Source: Heterobilharzia americana
Lineage: Eukaryota; Platyhelminthes; Trematoda; Strigeidida; Schistosomatidae
DNA length: 64,000 nt
NCBI GenBank assembly: GCA_944470555.2
Contig: OX104127.1
Span: forward strand, 112,930,741 to 112,994,740
Direction: 5' to 3'
The notes under the pieces are model-generated. The model was not told the origin of the DNA and did not search any database. It worked only from the letters and a program-made list of their open reading frames with translations. A program made the position numbers and the translations under genes. Each line of letters begins with the position of its first letter. The stretch's first letter is position 1. Below are positions 1 through 10,000 of this stretch, piece by piece.

Positions 1-2611
1 CAACTATGCTCAGATAACCGCCTATTTTTAGCCAGCACAAATTTCAGACATAAAGAAAGGCACTGTCTGACCTGGCGTCCACCGAGCTCGACTCAGCGAT
101 GGACACAGATAGACCACATTGCTATTAGTCATCGCTGGAGAGGATCGGTGGAAGACTGCCGCTCCTTCTGGAGTACGTGTTTGGACAGCGATCATGCGTT
201 GGTCCGAGCACGTATATGCCTGCGTCTCAATGGACGTAGAAAAAATTTGGCAACAAAACCACTACGAGTTCTGCTGGACAACGAAAACACCAAAGCCGTG
301 TTCAGTGAGAAGTTGGCTAGGCAGTTATCGGAACAAAAGACTGTCACTCATCCAGAAGAAGCTTGGTGCCATCTTCAGTCTACTGTAAAAGCAGCACTGG
401 AGACTGTAGCCGACTCCAAGATAATGGCTAAAAAGAGCCAGTGGATATCAGCAGCTTCTTCCAAACTAATGGATGCACGTGAATGCATCCCTGCAGGCTC
501 TGAGTACAATGAAGAGCGAGCGCAACTTAAAAATAACTGACGAAAAGTCTGCGCAACGATCGTGAACAGTGGTGGGCAGCAAAGGCTAAAGAGATGGAAA
601 AGGCAGCGGCGATCGGTAACAGTAGACAGTTATTTAGACTTATTAAGGAGACTGGGGGGAAATGGTCAACAACAGTTAGTGAGGTTATAGCGGAGAAGGA
701 CGGATCTGCGATTCACTCGCAGGGAAGGCGACTGGGACGATGGGCAGAACACTTTGAGGAACAGTTTAACTGGCCTCCAGCCACCATTGCGCTGCCCGCT
801 ATCCAGTCGGACCCTGAATGGGACATAGAGACAGGTCCCCCAACACTAGAAGAAGTTGAGAAAGCGGTAGGTAGCCTGAAACGGGAAGGGCAGCAGGACC
901 AGACGGACTACCTGCTGAGGTATACAAGAATGGTGGTAGAGTTCTCTTAGTCAGGCTAACGGAAGTGTTAGCCAGTATATGGGAATCAAATACGATCCCC
1001 TCCGACTGGTCTAAGTCACTCATCATCCCAGTCTTCAAGAAAGGCGAGAAGTCCTCTTGTGATAACCACAGAGGAATCAGCCTGACAAACATAGTGTCTA
1101 AGATCCTAAGTTCTATAATTCTCCGACGCCTGAGTGGAGCTCGGGAACAGCAAGCCCGAGAAAACCAGGCAGGCTTTAGACCTGGCCGTGGATGTATCGA
1201 CCAAATATTCACACTGCGCCAGGTCCTGGAACATAGGCATGCTTACAGACGCCCGACAATAGCTGTATTTCTCGACCTGAAGGCGGCATTTGACTCCGTT
1301 GATCGAGAAGTCTTATGGCAGTGTCTGTCACTGAAAGGCGTGCCTAGTAAGTACATCACCTTATTGAAAGCTCTCTACTCGAACACTTGTGGGCATGTTA
1401 GAGCCTATGGTGAGTTGTCCAGGGAGCTATACTCATCAAGTGGTGTCCGTCAAGGATGCCCACTATCCCCATTCTTATTTAATTTTATCATAGATATTCT
1501 TATGGAGGTTTCCCTCTCGTCACCTAATTACAAGACGTTGACCGATCACAGGTGAATTTTCCTTAGATCTAGAATATGCAGATGACATAGTCCTGTTAGG
1601 TGAAGACGCTGACAAGATGCAGAGTCTTCTGAACACTTTGAGTGGGAATTTGAGAATGTTTGGGATGCGATTTTCACCACCCAAATGCAAATTTTTGCTC
1701 CAGGACTGGTCTTCAGCGGTACCGCGGTTAACAATAGAGAGTGAAGTGGTTGAGTGTGTTGACCACTTCACTTACCTGGGAAGTAGGATCAACCCGGTGG
1801 GTTAGTTGCCGATGAGATTTCTGCACGGATACAAAAGGCTCGATTGGCTTTTGCCAATTTGCGCCACCTATGGCGCCGCCGTGATATTCGTTTGTCTATT
1901 AAGGGTCGCGTGTACTGCACAGCAGTCCGCTCTGTTCTACTGTATGGCTGTGAAACATGGCCATTGAAAGTGGAAGATACAAAAAGGTTCAGGTGTTTGA
2001 CCACCGTTGCCTTCGTAGTATAGGACGTATTCCGTGGTGTCACCATGTGAGTAATGCAGAAGTTAGGTGTAGAGTTTTGGGGAGAAGAGGTAAGTCAGTC
2101 GACGAGGTTGTGAACCTTCATCGACTGAGATGGTTGGGACACGTACTACGTATGCCTAGTCACCGATTGCCTCGTCACACAATGTTGGCTGAGGTGGGTT
2201 CAGGCTGGAAAAAGGCCCGAGGTGGCCAGACTAAAACATGGCACCAATGTATGAAGTCTCTGACTGTTGGTTTAAGCCATGTAGGACGATGCAGACTAGG
2301 TGGTTGGGGTCCACGGGACAAGAGGAACCAGTGGTTGGAGACCCTAGGTGATATGGCTCAGAACCGAAGTCAGTGGCGCAGATGTATACACACATTATCC
2401 TCATCTTAACAACGCTATACCGAATCTCACTATTTTGTCACTCCTCTTTCCTTTCTTCTCGTACTTTATATTTCTTTTGACTGCATTCACTTATCTTCAT
2501 CCTTCACCTCACTACCTTTTTACTTGATGTGCTGATATGAGGTGTGGCAACTCGGACCGTTACGCAGTAATGCCTGGTCCTATGTTGATAATGATGATGA
2601 TGATGATGAGT
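1..2611 (+). mobile_element. RTE-like non-LTR retrotransposon, family A (SR2-like), 5' end cut by window edge
   Basis: In order: the C-terminal end of the endonuclease (DHIAISHRW), a linker, then reverse transcriptase with NHRGISLTNIVSKIL, NQAGFRPGRGCIDQ, FLDLKAAFDSVDRE, GVRQGCPLSPFLF and the catalytic YADD (1575-1586). The C-terminal region reads LHRLRWLGHVLRMPSHRLPR and WLETLGDMAQNRSQWRR. Frameshifts and stops break the frame at about 540, 950, 1550 and 1805, so it is dead. It ends in a 3' UTR and a (TGA/GAT)n tail at about 2585-2611, typical of RTE elements. It lies in ILKAP intron 6, antisense to the gene. The family name is from memory of schistosome elements. Confidence 0.88.
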
Positions 2612-2629
2612 GAGGATTTGGTAGGTGCA

Positions 2630-3560
2630 TTCTAGTCCATGTCTAAAATATGCCTGATTTTCTTTAGTCTGATGTTCTCGAGCTTGTTAAAATTCAATAA
2701 CTACGGTATGTGGGATATGGACACGATGTTAATCAAACTGACTCCTCTGAAATGAAAGAAAATCGAATGACACCCAGCAACACAGTGCACATTCGTTCAG
2801 TACACAATGAGCCACACCTATTGTGTGACGGCTAACGATACTATCCGAATGCTTAAACCTTGGTAGATGGAGCGGTGCTCGAACTCGTGACCCACTAGTT
2901 AAGAGTCATCTCCCTAAGCCAATGAGCCACAGTTCCACCGACTCCTCCATCTATGATTGTCAACTAAAAGACTTCCCTCCCTTCTTATAGATTGGAATGA
3001 CCAGTGAGGTGGATCATTCCGAAGGGACTACCTCCGATTCCCATACATTACCTAGTGTCTCGGTTACTCTGCTCAGTAATTTCCTACCTCCTTCCTTAAA
3101 AACTTGTGGTGGAAAAATGTCAGGTTTTTCTGCTTTACATAGTTTCAGGTTTGACACAGTTTTCTCAACTTCGAGGAGAGTTGGACGTGACGGTCTTACC
3201 AGCGATCACTTTCTTCTTGCCAGTATCCGTTATAAACACGAGTAGTTGCCAGATGCTACATACCGATGATGCCTTCTGCATTTCTTTTGCTTTCGCTGCC
3301 CACCACTGCTCGCCATCTTTGGGAAGACTCTTGTTCAATTTACGTTTGAGTTGCTTCCATCCTTTACTGAGTTAGCGCCAGCTGGAATGAGCTTTCTCGC
3401 ATCAATCAGTTTAGATGAGCTTGTGGAAATAGATTGACCATTGGTAACCCCTGGATATAAGTTACCAACTGTCTACTGCTGTTTCTAAAGCAGACAATAT
3501 CAATGCAGGTTTCCCCAGGATGAGGATTGCTTTATACAGTCTGAAATTTACAATCAGCTC
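2630..3560 (-). mobile_element. Decayed family A RTE relic, interrupted by a SINE
   Basis: Reading the minus strand from 3560: the pre-RT linker (TSSKLIDARKLIPAG-like around 3370-3420), WWAAKAKEMQKAS (about 3300), then RT residues IWESEVVPSEWSTSLVIPIY near 2980-3060. It resumes past the SINE with GVSLINIVS-like residues at about 2640-2755. There are many stops and frameshifts. It is related to the element at 1-2611 but older and in opposite orientation. Confidence 0.7.
2757..2966 (-). repeat. tRNA-derived SINE inserted in an RTE relic
   Basis: On the minus strand there is an A-box-like TGGCTCATTGG and, about 40 nt later, a B-box-like GAGTTCGAGCACC, as in tRNA-derived SINEs. It interrupts the coding order of the RTE relic at 2630-3560. 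A body of about 110 bp follows the tRNA-like head. No hammerhead ribozyme core (CUGAUGA...GAAA) is visible, so it is not clearly the Sm-alpha type. Confidence 0.6.
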
Positions 3561-4084
3561 AGTAAATATTTTTAATTCGTAGATACTAATGAAATAGGTT
3601 TTACCAAGTTGTTTTATGCCGACTATATATAAGTAGAGTTTGAGTTTGATGTAAAAGAAGTTATTATAGTAAAGTAAAATATTATGGAGCCATCAAGACA
3701 GGAAGTAAGAAAACTCTGAAATGTCATTGGGAAGAAAAATTCAAAAAAGGGGTGTTCTTCACAGCATATAATCCTCATTGAAAAAGCATAGCATCAAGAT
3801 AATTGAAACCATAGGTTGCTTCAATAACAGACAACAATTTGGAATGGACGGTAGTCAGTTACATATTTGCAAAATGTTACTATTCGTTTACCTCAACCGA
3901 AACATGAGCCAAATTTTGACCACTCACTTTCAGATCAACAGATTTCTACCTAACTAATAACAATCTTTTGCACTACATGATGGGGATAAGTGACACCCTT
4001 CTTTCTGTTTAAACCGCCAGGTGAGCCTGTTGCCAAACTAAAATCAAGACAGAGACTATATGTCTTCTGAATGAAACCTGAAGA

Positions 4085-4192
4085 ATAATCCGGAGTTGTG
4101 GCTCCTTGGTGTACCAGCCAGAGGGTCGCCAGTTAGAACACTACCCTACCTACCGAGGTCCGGGCAGCCAGATAGTATCATTAGTTGAATGA
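4085..4192 (+). repeat. tRNA-like SINE fragment
   Basis: The plus strand has GTGGCTCCTTGG (A-box-like), then CAGTTAGAACAC, then a shared tail containing CCTACCGAGGTCCGGGCAGCC. The same tail, with few changes, occurs at 9870-10010 on the minus strand. It abuts the broken 3' end of the RTE family B copy at about 4193. Confidence 0.5.
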
Positions 4193-4194
4193 GG

Positions 4195-6440
4195 TTGATA
4201 AAGGTTTATGGCACTAAAACCGTAGTTCTGAAGCAGCTGGCTGCCAAATTACTTCTTGGTTGACGCTGTCGAAGGCCTTTCCAAAGCCAATAAAGTTCAG
4301 GTAGAGAGTTGACTGCCATTCTAAACTCCCTTCTATGATGATGCGTGGCGTAGCGTTGCAATTTGATCCGCACATGATTTGTACTTCCCGAATCCAGCCA
4401 GCCAGCCAGCCCGTTTCGGTCGTAATTTTAAATCCAGAGAACATTTTAGTGTCCTCAGGATGATGCGGCTTAATATTTTACTTGGAGTGACAGGGACAGG
4501 AGCACGATTCCTCGCCAGTTCTTGCAAAGACTTAGGTCTCCCTTCTTTGGAAGTTTGACAAGGTAACCCTTCTTCCAATCAACCTGCAGGTACTTTTCCT
4601 TCCTTCCAAACCTTCTGCAAAAGTGGTGTGAGCATGTTCGCTGTCGTCTCTGTGCCTGTTTTGAGTGCTTCTGGTGGAACAACATCTGGTCCTGCTGCTT
4701 TCCCGACTCTCAGCAGTTTTATGGCATTCAGGACTTCTGCTGTTGTCGGAGGGACTGTGTTCACTAATAGTTCTGTGACTCCTGGTGGTATTTCTGGACG
4801 AGTTGCAGGTGGTGGTGGTCGATTCAAGAGCTTTTTGAAGTGGTCAGCCCATCGTTTCCTTTGTTTCTTCCCCTTGGCAACTAAATTTCCCTCACCATCT
4901 TCCATTGGTTTCGTCTGCGTTGATCTCTTCCCGGATAGTAACCTGGTCACTTGACATAATGTTGTCAGGTCTCTGTCTCTCCTACCTGCAGCCTGTTTCG
5001 CTCCACTTGCCAATGTGTCGTAGAAGTGTCTTTTCTCTTTGCGCGCACTCTTCTTCACTTCTTTGTCCAGTGTAGTGTTTTATACGTTGTACTCAGTGCT
5101 TCTTTCCGTTGTGCATCCTTGCACTGGTTCAACTTCTGCCCACCATCTTCCTCTCGTCTATCAGCTTCCATGTGTTCGTCGAGATCCATTCCTTGTCTTG
5201 TTTCCTCTTCCCTCCTAGTACGGTTATGCAGGTTTCTTTCCACATCTCTTTCAAAGAGTTCCAGTGTTCTCCCGTGCAGGTTTTCTCAGTAATGTTGCTC
5301 AATGTCTCCCATCTTTTCCTGATGGCTGATGTGAAGATGTCCTTTGTAGTTTCGTCCTTCAGTTTCCGTTCTGGGTGTTGAACATGAACTGTGGTCTATC
5401 ACCAGCTTTTTTGAAGGCTTTCAATTTGACTTTGAAAGTTCCTTGCACTAGACAGTGAGTGGTCTGAACCTACATATGCTCCCCTTCTTCATCTTGTGTC
5501 CAGTAGGCTGCGTCTCCACTTTCTTCACATTGAAATGGAGTCAATCCGGTTTTTAGTGTGTCCATCTGGTGAAATCAAATCAATGTCCCTGCCTTGTGAA
5601 TATCCTTTTGTTTGTACATACTACCTCCAATCACTCAATCGTTGAATGCACAGAAATCTGCAAACAGTTTTCCATTCTCATTCATTTCACCGAGTGACTC
5701 TCGGTCCCTGATCAATTCTCTTTCTGTGCTGTCAAGCCCTCAGTTTGGCATTCATGTTACCCCACCCATTAGAATTTCGATGTCGCCAACTGGAGTCATT
5801 GTCCAGTACTGATTGCAGTTGTCTGCAGAATTCCTCCTTCTTCTCTTCATCTCCATTATTTGTTGGCGCGTAGCACTGAATGACTGTGACTTTCCGTCCT
5901 TTTGAGTTGAATCTTGCTGTCATGATCCTAGAGGAGACTGGTTCCCACTGCATGAGAGCCTTCGATGTTCGTGGGGAAATTATGATAGTCACTCCCTCTG
6001 TGTGCTCGTGGTTTTCGTTTGGGTGACAATATCGGAGTAGATTATTGACTCTTCAGTTGACGGCTCAGAGTCCACTTCCATTCCATCTGTTATCGCAGAT
6101 TCCTAGCACCTCTGTACTATATCTTCTCATTTCTTTTACAATCTGAGCAGCCTTGCCAGCCAGCTTCAAACACGGTTCGGACATTCGATTTCCCCATTCT
6201 TACCCTCGCTTTCATTGAGAGAAGAGAAGACATATTGGCCAACTGGCTTCCCTAAGGCTTTCACCAACCAGCGTCATTTCTTCCCTCCGATTCCAGCGAG
6301 GAATAGGTTTGTTTTTATTTTTTATAATTTCTTTGTGCTTTGAAGTTTCTTTAGGGACTGGATTGGTTTTACGAAGTAGAGTTGCTGGCCCTATGCCCAA
6401 CCTTCCCTTTCTATTCGGGCTTAGGACCGGCTAGTAAACT
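4195..6440 (-). mobile_element. RTE-like retrotransposon, family B, copy 1 (3' truncated)
   Basis: Minus strand, 5' end at about 6440. It carries an endonuclease segment (VIQCYAPTNNGDEEKK at about 5860, then a frameshifted GDFNAK-like stretch), a 159-aa linker frame at 5058-4579 with AAGPDVVPPEALKT, and RT motifs to FGKAFDSVNQEV at about 4250. All RT sequence after that, including the YADD box and the 3' end, is missing. The segment 4456-6400 is near-identical to 38008-39952 in inverted orientation. It lies in ILKAP intron 6, sense to that gene. Confidence 0.88.
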
Positions 6441-6626
6441 GGTGAACTGGTAAACTAGGCAAGGCTCTTAAAACATCATGCACACATTAAATTTCAATTT
6501 CAATTTTACTTGCGACAAACTCCAAGTGAAATAAATCAAGTCAGACATTACTGTCTTATGAACTAAGCACTTCATTATCTAGAATTATAACGAGTTATAT
6601 TCGAACTGGAAATGAAGAATATAGAA

Positions 6627-6679
6627 ACTTTTGTGATCCAGAAACACAGATAAGGTAATTGTGATCGGAGTTTATATTC

Positions 6680-6732
<53 letters not shown>

Positions 6733-6824
6733 AGGGAGTTTGTCAGTTGAGTTAGATCTTTTAGTGAAATCGAATATAAAATCCAATCATAATTATCTTA
6801 TCGGTGTTTCTGGATCACAAAAGT
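6627..6824. repeat. Long inverted repeat (54-bp arms) flanking an (AT)n loop
   Basis: The arm at 6627-6680 and the reverse complement of 6771-6824 agree at about 49 of 54 positions by eye. Both contain CTTTTGTGATCCAGAAACAC (the second as its reverse complement, with one change just beyond). About 90 bp lie between the arms, including the (AT)n run. No transposase is nearby. It could be a MITE-like element or an extrudable palindrome. Confidence 0.75.
6682..6731. repeat. (AT)n microsatellite
   Basis: About 25 uninterrupted AT units in the loop of the inverted repeat, in ILKAP intron 6. Confidence 0.95.
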
Positions 6825-6993
6825 CCACTTGATATATAAAAAATCTTATTAAGACTCGCTTATATGATGCTAAAAGTAAACCAGTCATTACCACAATGAT
6901 TGCTTTTTAAAAGACACAGATAGCTGAGTTCCACTAGTAAAATAATTCAACAGCCAATCAAACAAAATAGTTAGAAAAAAACAAATGAATCAC

Positions 6994-7081
6994 CTTTGAG
7001 TCACCTAGATTTGCAATGTACAGAGTGTTATTTACCAATAAAACAGTTGCAGCTGTACTACCATCTCTCCAATGAGGGCGC
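6994..7081 (-). CDS. ILKAP: ILKAP-like exon 6 (DGSTA / NLGDS)
   Basis: 88 nt encoding RPHWRDGSTAATVLLV then NNTLYIANLGDSK, equivalent to human KPAWKDGSTATCVLAVDN...YIANLGDSR. A 58-bp intron separates it from exon 5. The donor at 6993-6992 follows in phase 0; the next coding segment is not in the window. Confidence 0.93.
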
Positions 7082-10000
7082 CTGCAAAAATAGAAAGGGG
7101 CGCAAAAAGATGAGTGAAACGTAATGGTTGGTTTCCTACTGCTGACAAGCCTCTCTCAAAAACTCTTCATCTGTTTTCTTATACGAATCGTATAGTACAC
7201 GTTTAATATCCTTTTCTACTTGTTGTGTCCCACCTGAAGAAGAAAAAAAGGTTGAGTAACGAATATGACCGAAATACTCATAGAGAAATTTAGATACGTA
7301 AGAAAAGTTAACCTAGCGCTAGTAAAAATAGCCATTTTCCCCCTTCATTTTATGAAAAACCACTTTTCCAGTCAAAATAAACAAAAACCTAACTGCGATC
7401 GCTAGAGTGACCCTTTAGGGTCATTTATAAACACTTAAGCTTAAAATACCCTATTATTGTTGCAGTTTTTCAGAACCGGGCCTTTTCTTTTCGCAATGAT
7501 TGAAAAATTACTTTAATTTTTTGTATGCATATGGTAGTTACACTCAAAAAACTGAAAAGACCATGGACTTAACCTAGATGTCAATAAAGTCAAACCCGAA
7601 GGAGAAAGCGAAATCTGAACTTCTTTTACTGGTCCTAAACACTAAAAGGGCCCCCAACTCAACTGCATTAGAAGTATTGACCCGAATATGTGCATTATTT
7701 TATTGTTTATAGAATGCCAGTATATAGAAATAGGTCGGTAAACCCTAGCATATGCAACACGTGGAGTTAAAGATGTTTCCACATACCCAGTGGGTGTAAG
7801 GTATGCCACACGAGCCATACTTTTCGATACGGTCATAGATCATAACCGTTGATAGTAAGAAATATGAGGTTACAAGTTATTCGTCACACACACCTAAACA
7901 GTGCAGTGGAATTACTAAGAAATTGTGAAGTCAGATTTCGAACCTCATGTAGTGAGAGTAAACAATATATACTTTAACACCTGGAATGGTTGTATTCAGT
8001 ACTGTTTAATCCCAGCAAACAACCGACCTACGCATATACGGTTAGTTGATTGATTTATATTGTGCTAGTTCTCAATGGGACGAAAACGACCCTGTTATAA
8101 CCACAGATTAATTAGCTTGATCGACAGTTTCGAAGGTCTTACAGAGTGTAACCACGATGCACCTTCCAAAAGCTAATAAACAACAAACCAGAGTCACTCC
8201 CGATACAGAACCTGGCGTTGCTGCATAACGATCAAGGTATTTATTTATTATTTATTTGTCCCTTGGGTTCCTAATGGAACATAGGGATTCAGTAGCACGT
8301 CTCCAGTGTGCTCTATTCTCTGAAATCTCTTGGACCTGACTCCACGACAGTCCACAAGCTCGCAGTTCCTCCTCGCACGACCTCCTCCAACGATTTAGGT
8401 ATACACTTCTCAAATTGATACACCAAAGTAAAGGCACTTAGACGAAATATAGAGAAGTAAGAAAGCATTTAAAGTGGTAGAAAGTCATTGGTAGAGAAAA
8501 ATAAGGAATAGAAGAATAAAAGAATTTAGTATGACCATTAAGATGAGGGTAATGTGTGGGTCAATTTGCACGATCAAAAAACGTAAAAGCAATAAGCTTC
8601 AACCATCGTCCTTGAAAACCAGCGCTACTAACCAGTGTACTTTCTCGTAACTTCCACCTTTGCCAAAATCTGAAAGAGTTGGAGAGCCGGTCCCAATGTT
8701 CCATTAAGTATCCGACTGAAGGGTAGTTAGATGCCAGTTGAACTGTTTCTCGAAATGTTCAGCTCATTGTTCCAGTCTTTGGCATGATGTAACTCACTCT
8801 CCAGTGACCGACCAATGAATGTAAATTAGCTTTGAAGGTCAGTAGCAGTCTTAATAAATCAGTGGTTATGTACTCAACTACAAGGTGGAGTGGTGTGGAT
8901 GCATATCTCTAATGGGAAATTGCATGTACAACCTGCTGACAAGTTGCAGCTAGACCAAAACCTAAGTCTAGAAATTTGTCAGTCGCCTTCATTTCGCAGG
9001 AGAACTTAATCAAGATGACTAGAATGTCATTATAAGCCTGACTACTAACGTGGAAATCGATTAGAAGGTAAATGTGGAGAATGCAGATCTTCCAGGTTAT
9101 CAGTAATTTCGTGTTACATGACCTACCAGGTAAAAAAACCGTGTTCAGACTCAGTTAAGACTGAATTTCTTAGTAAATTATCACAAATTGAGTCACTGAC
9201 TCCTCTTTCTATAACCTTAGTAAATGAAAAGACCAAAGAGATTGGCCTACAGACAGAGGCAATAAGTTTGTTACCACCTTTATATACTAGGACGACTGCC
9301 AATTGTTTCCAATCAAAGGACAACCTACCTTCTAGAAACGATCATCCGAAGCGTTTTGCTTGTCGGACGCACGAAGCAATGGAACACTCTAAGCAACCTT
9401 AGGTGAATGCTATCAATTCCCAAAGATTCATTACGATTTAGGCCCCTGGTTTTAAAACGTTAAAATTCTTTAAAAGTTAATCCCTTCGTGATTAGTGTCT
9501 AGTTGGTGTTCCTCTTGCTTCACAGACGTTATATTAGAATTCCTAAGCTAGTATGTTAGCTACCCCATCTAGAATCCAGATCAAATGAGTTGCTAAACTT
9601 ATGCCAGGCAGAACTTTTTGGATCTCGTTTGACCTTTTGGTAGTTAGTCCTATGATTCTCGATTAATTAGTTAGATATAAAGATGTTAAAGGAAACAAGC
9701 GTATGATTACTCTGTCCAAAAGGGCTGAGAACAATTAAATAGGACACATGAATGATCTGGTTGGTAAGAGAATGATCTAATCTGGATGCCTTACTGTCAG
9801 ACAGTCAAGAAAGTGCACTGAGAGACATGTTCAGAAGTACAATGCCCCTGTAACCATTCCCGAAATGCACTTAGCAATCTTGCGACCATTTGTGCAGCAG
9901 GCAGTGAGCCGCATCCATTGTATGAGGGTTAGTGATACCACCTGGCTGCCCAAACCTCGGTAGGAAGCGCAGGATTCGGACCCGTAATAATCGTTCATTT

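Noticed and set aside
799..1212. Minus-strand 137-codon frame
   Set aside because: It overlaps the sense RT frame of the RTE element and has no motif of its own.
4628..4954. Plus-strand 108-codon frame (and its mirror at 39454-39780)
   Set aside because: It is the antisense shadow of the RTE linker frame at 4579-5058; it is preserved only because the two element copies are near-identical.
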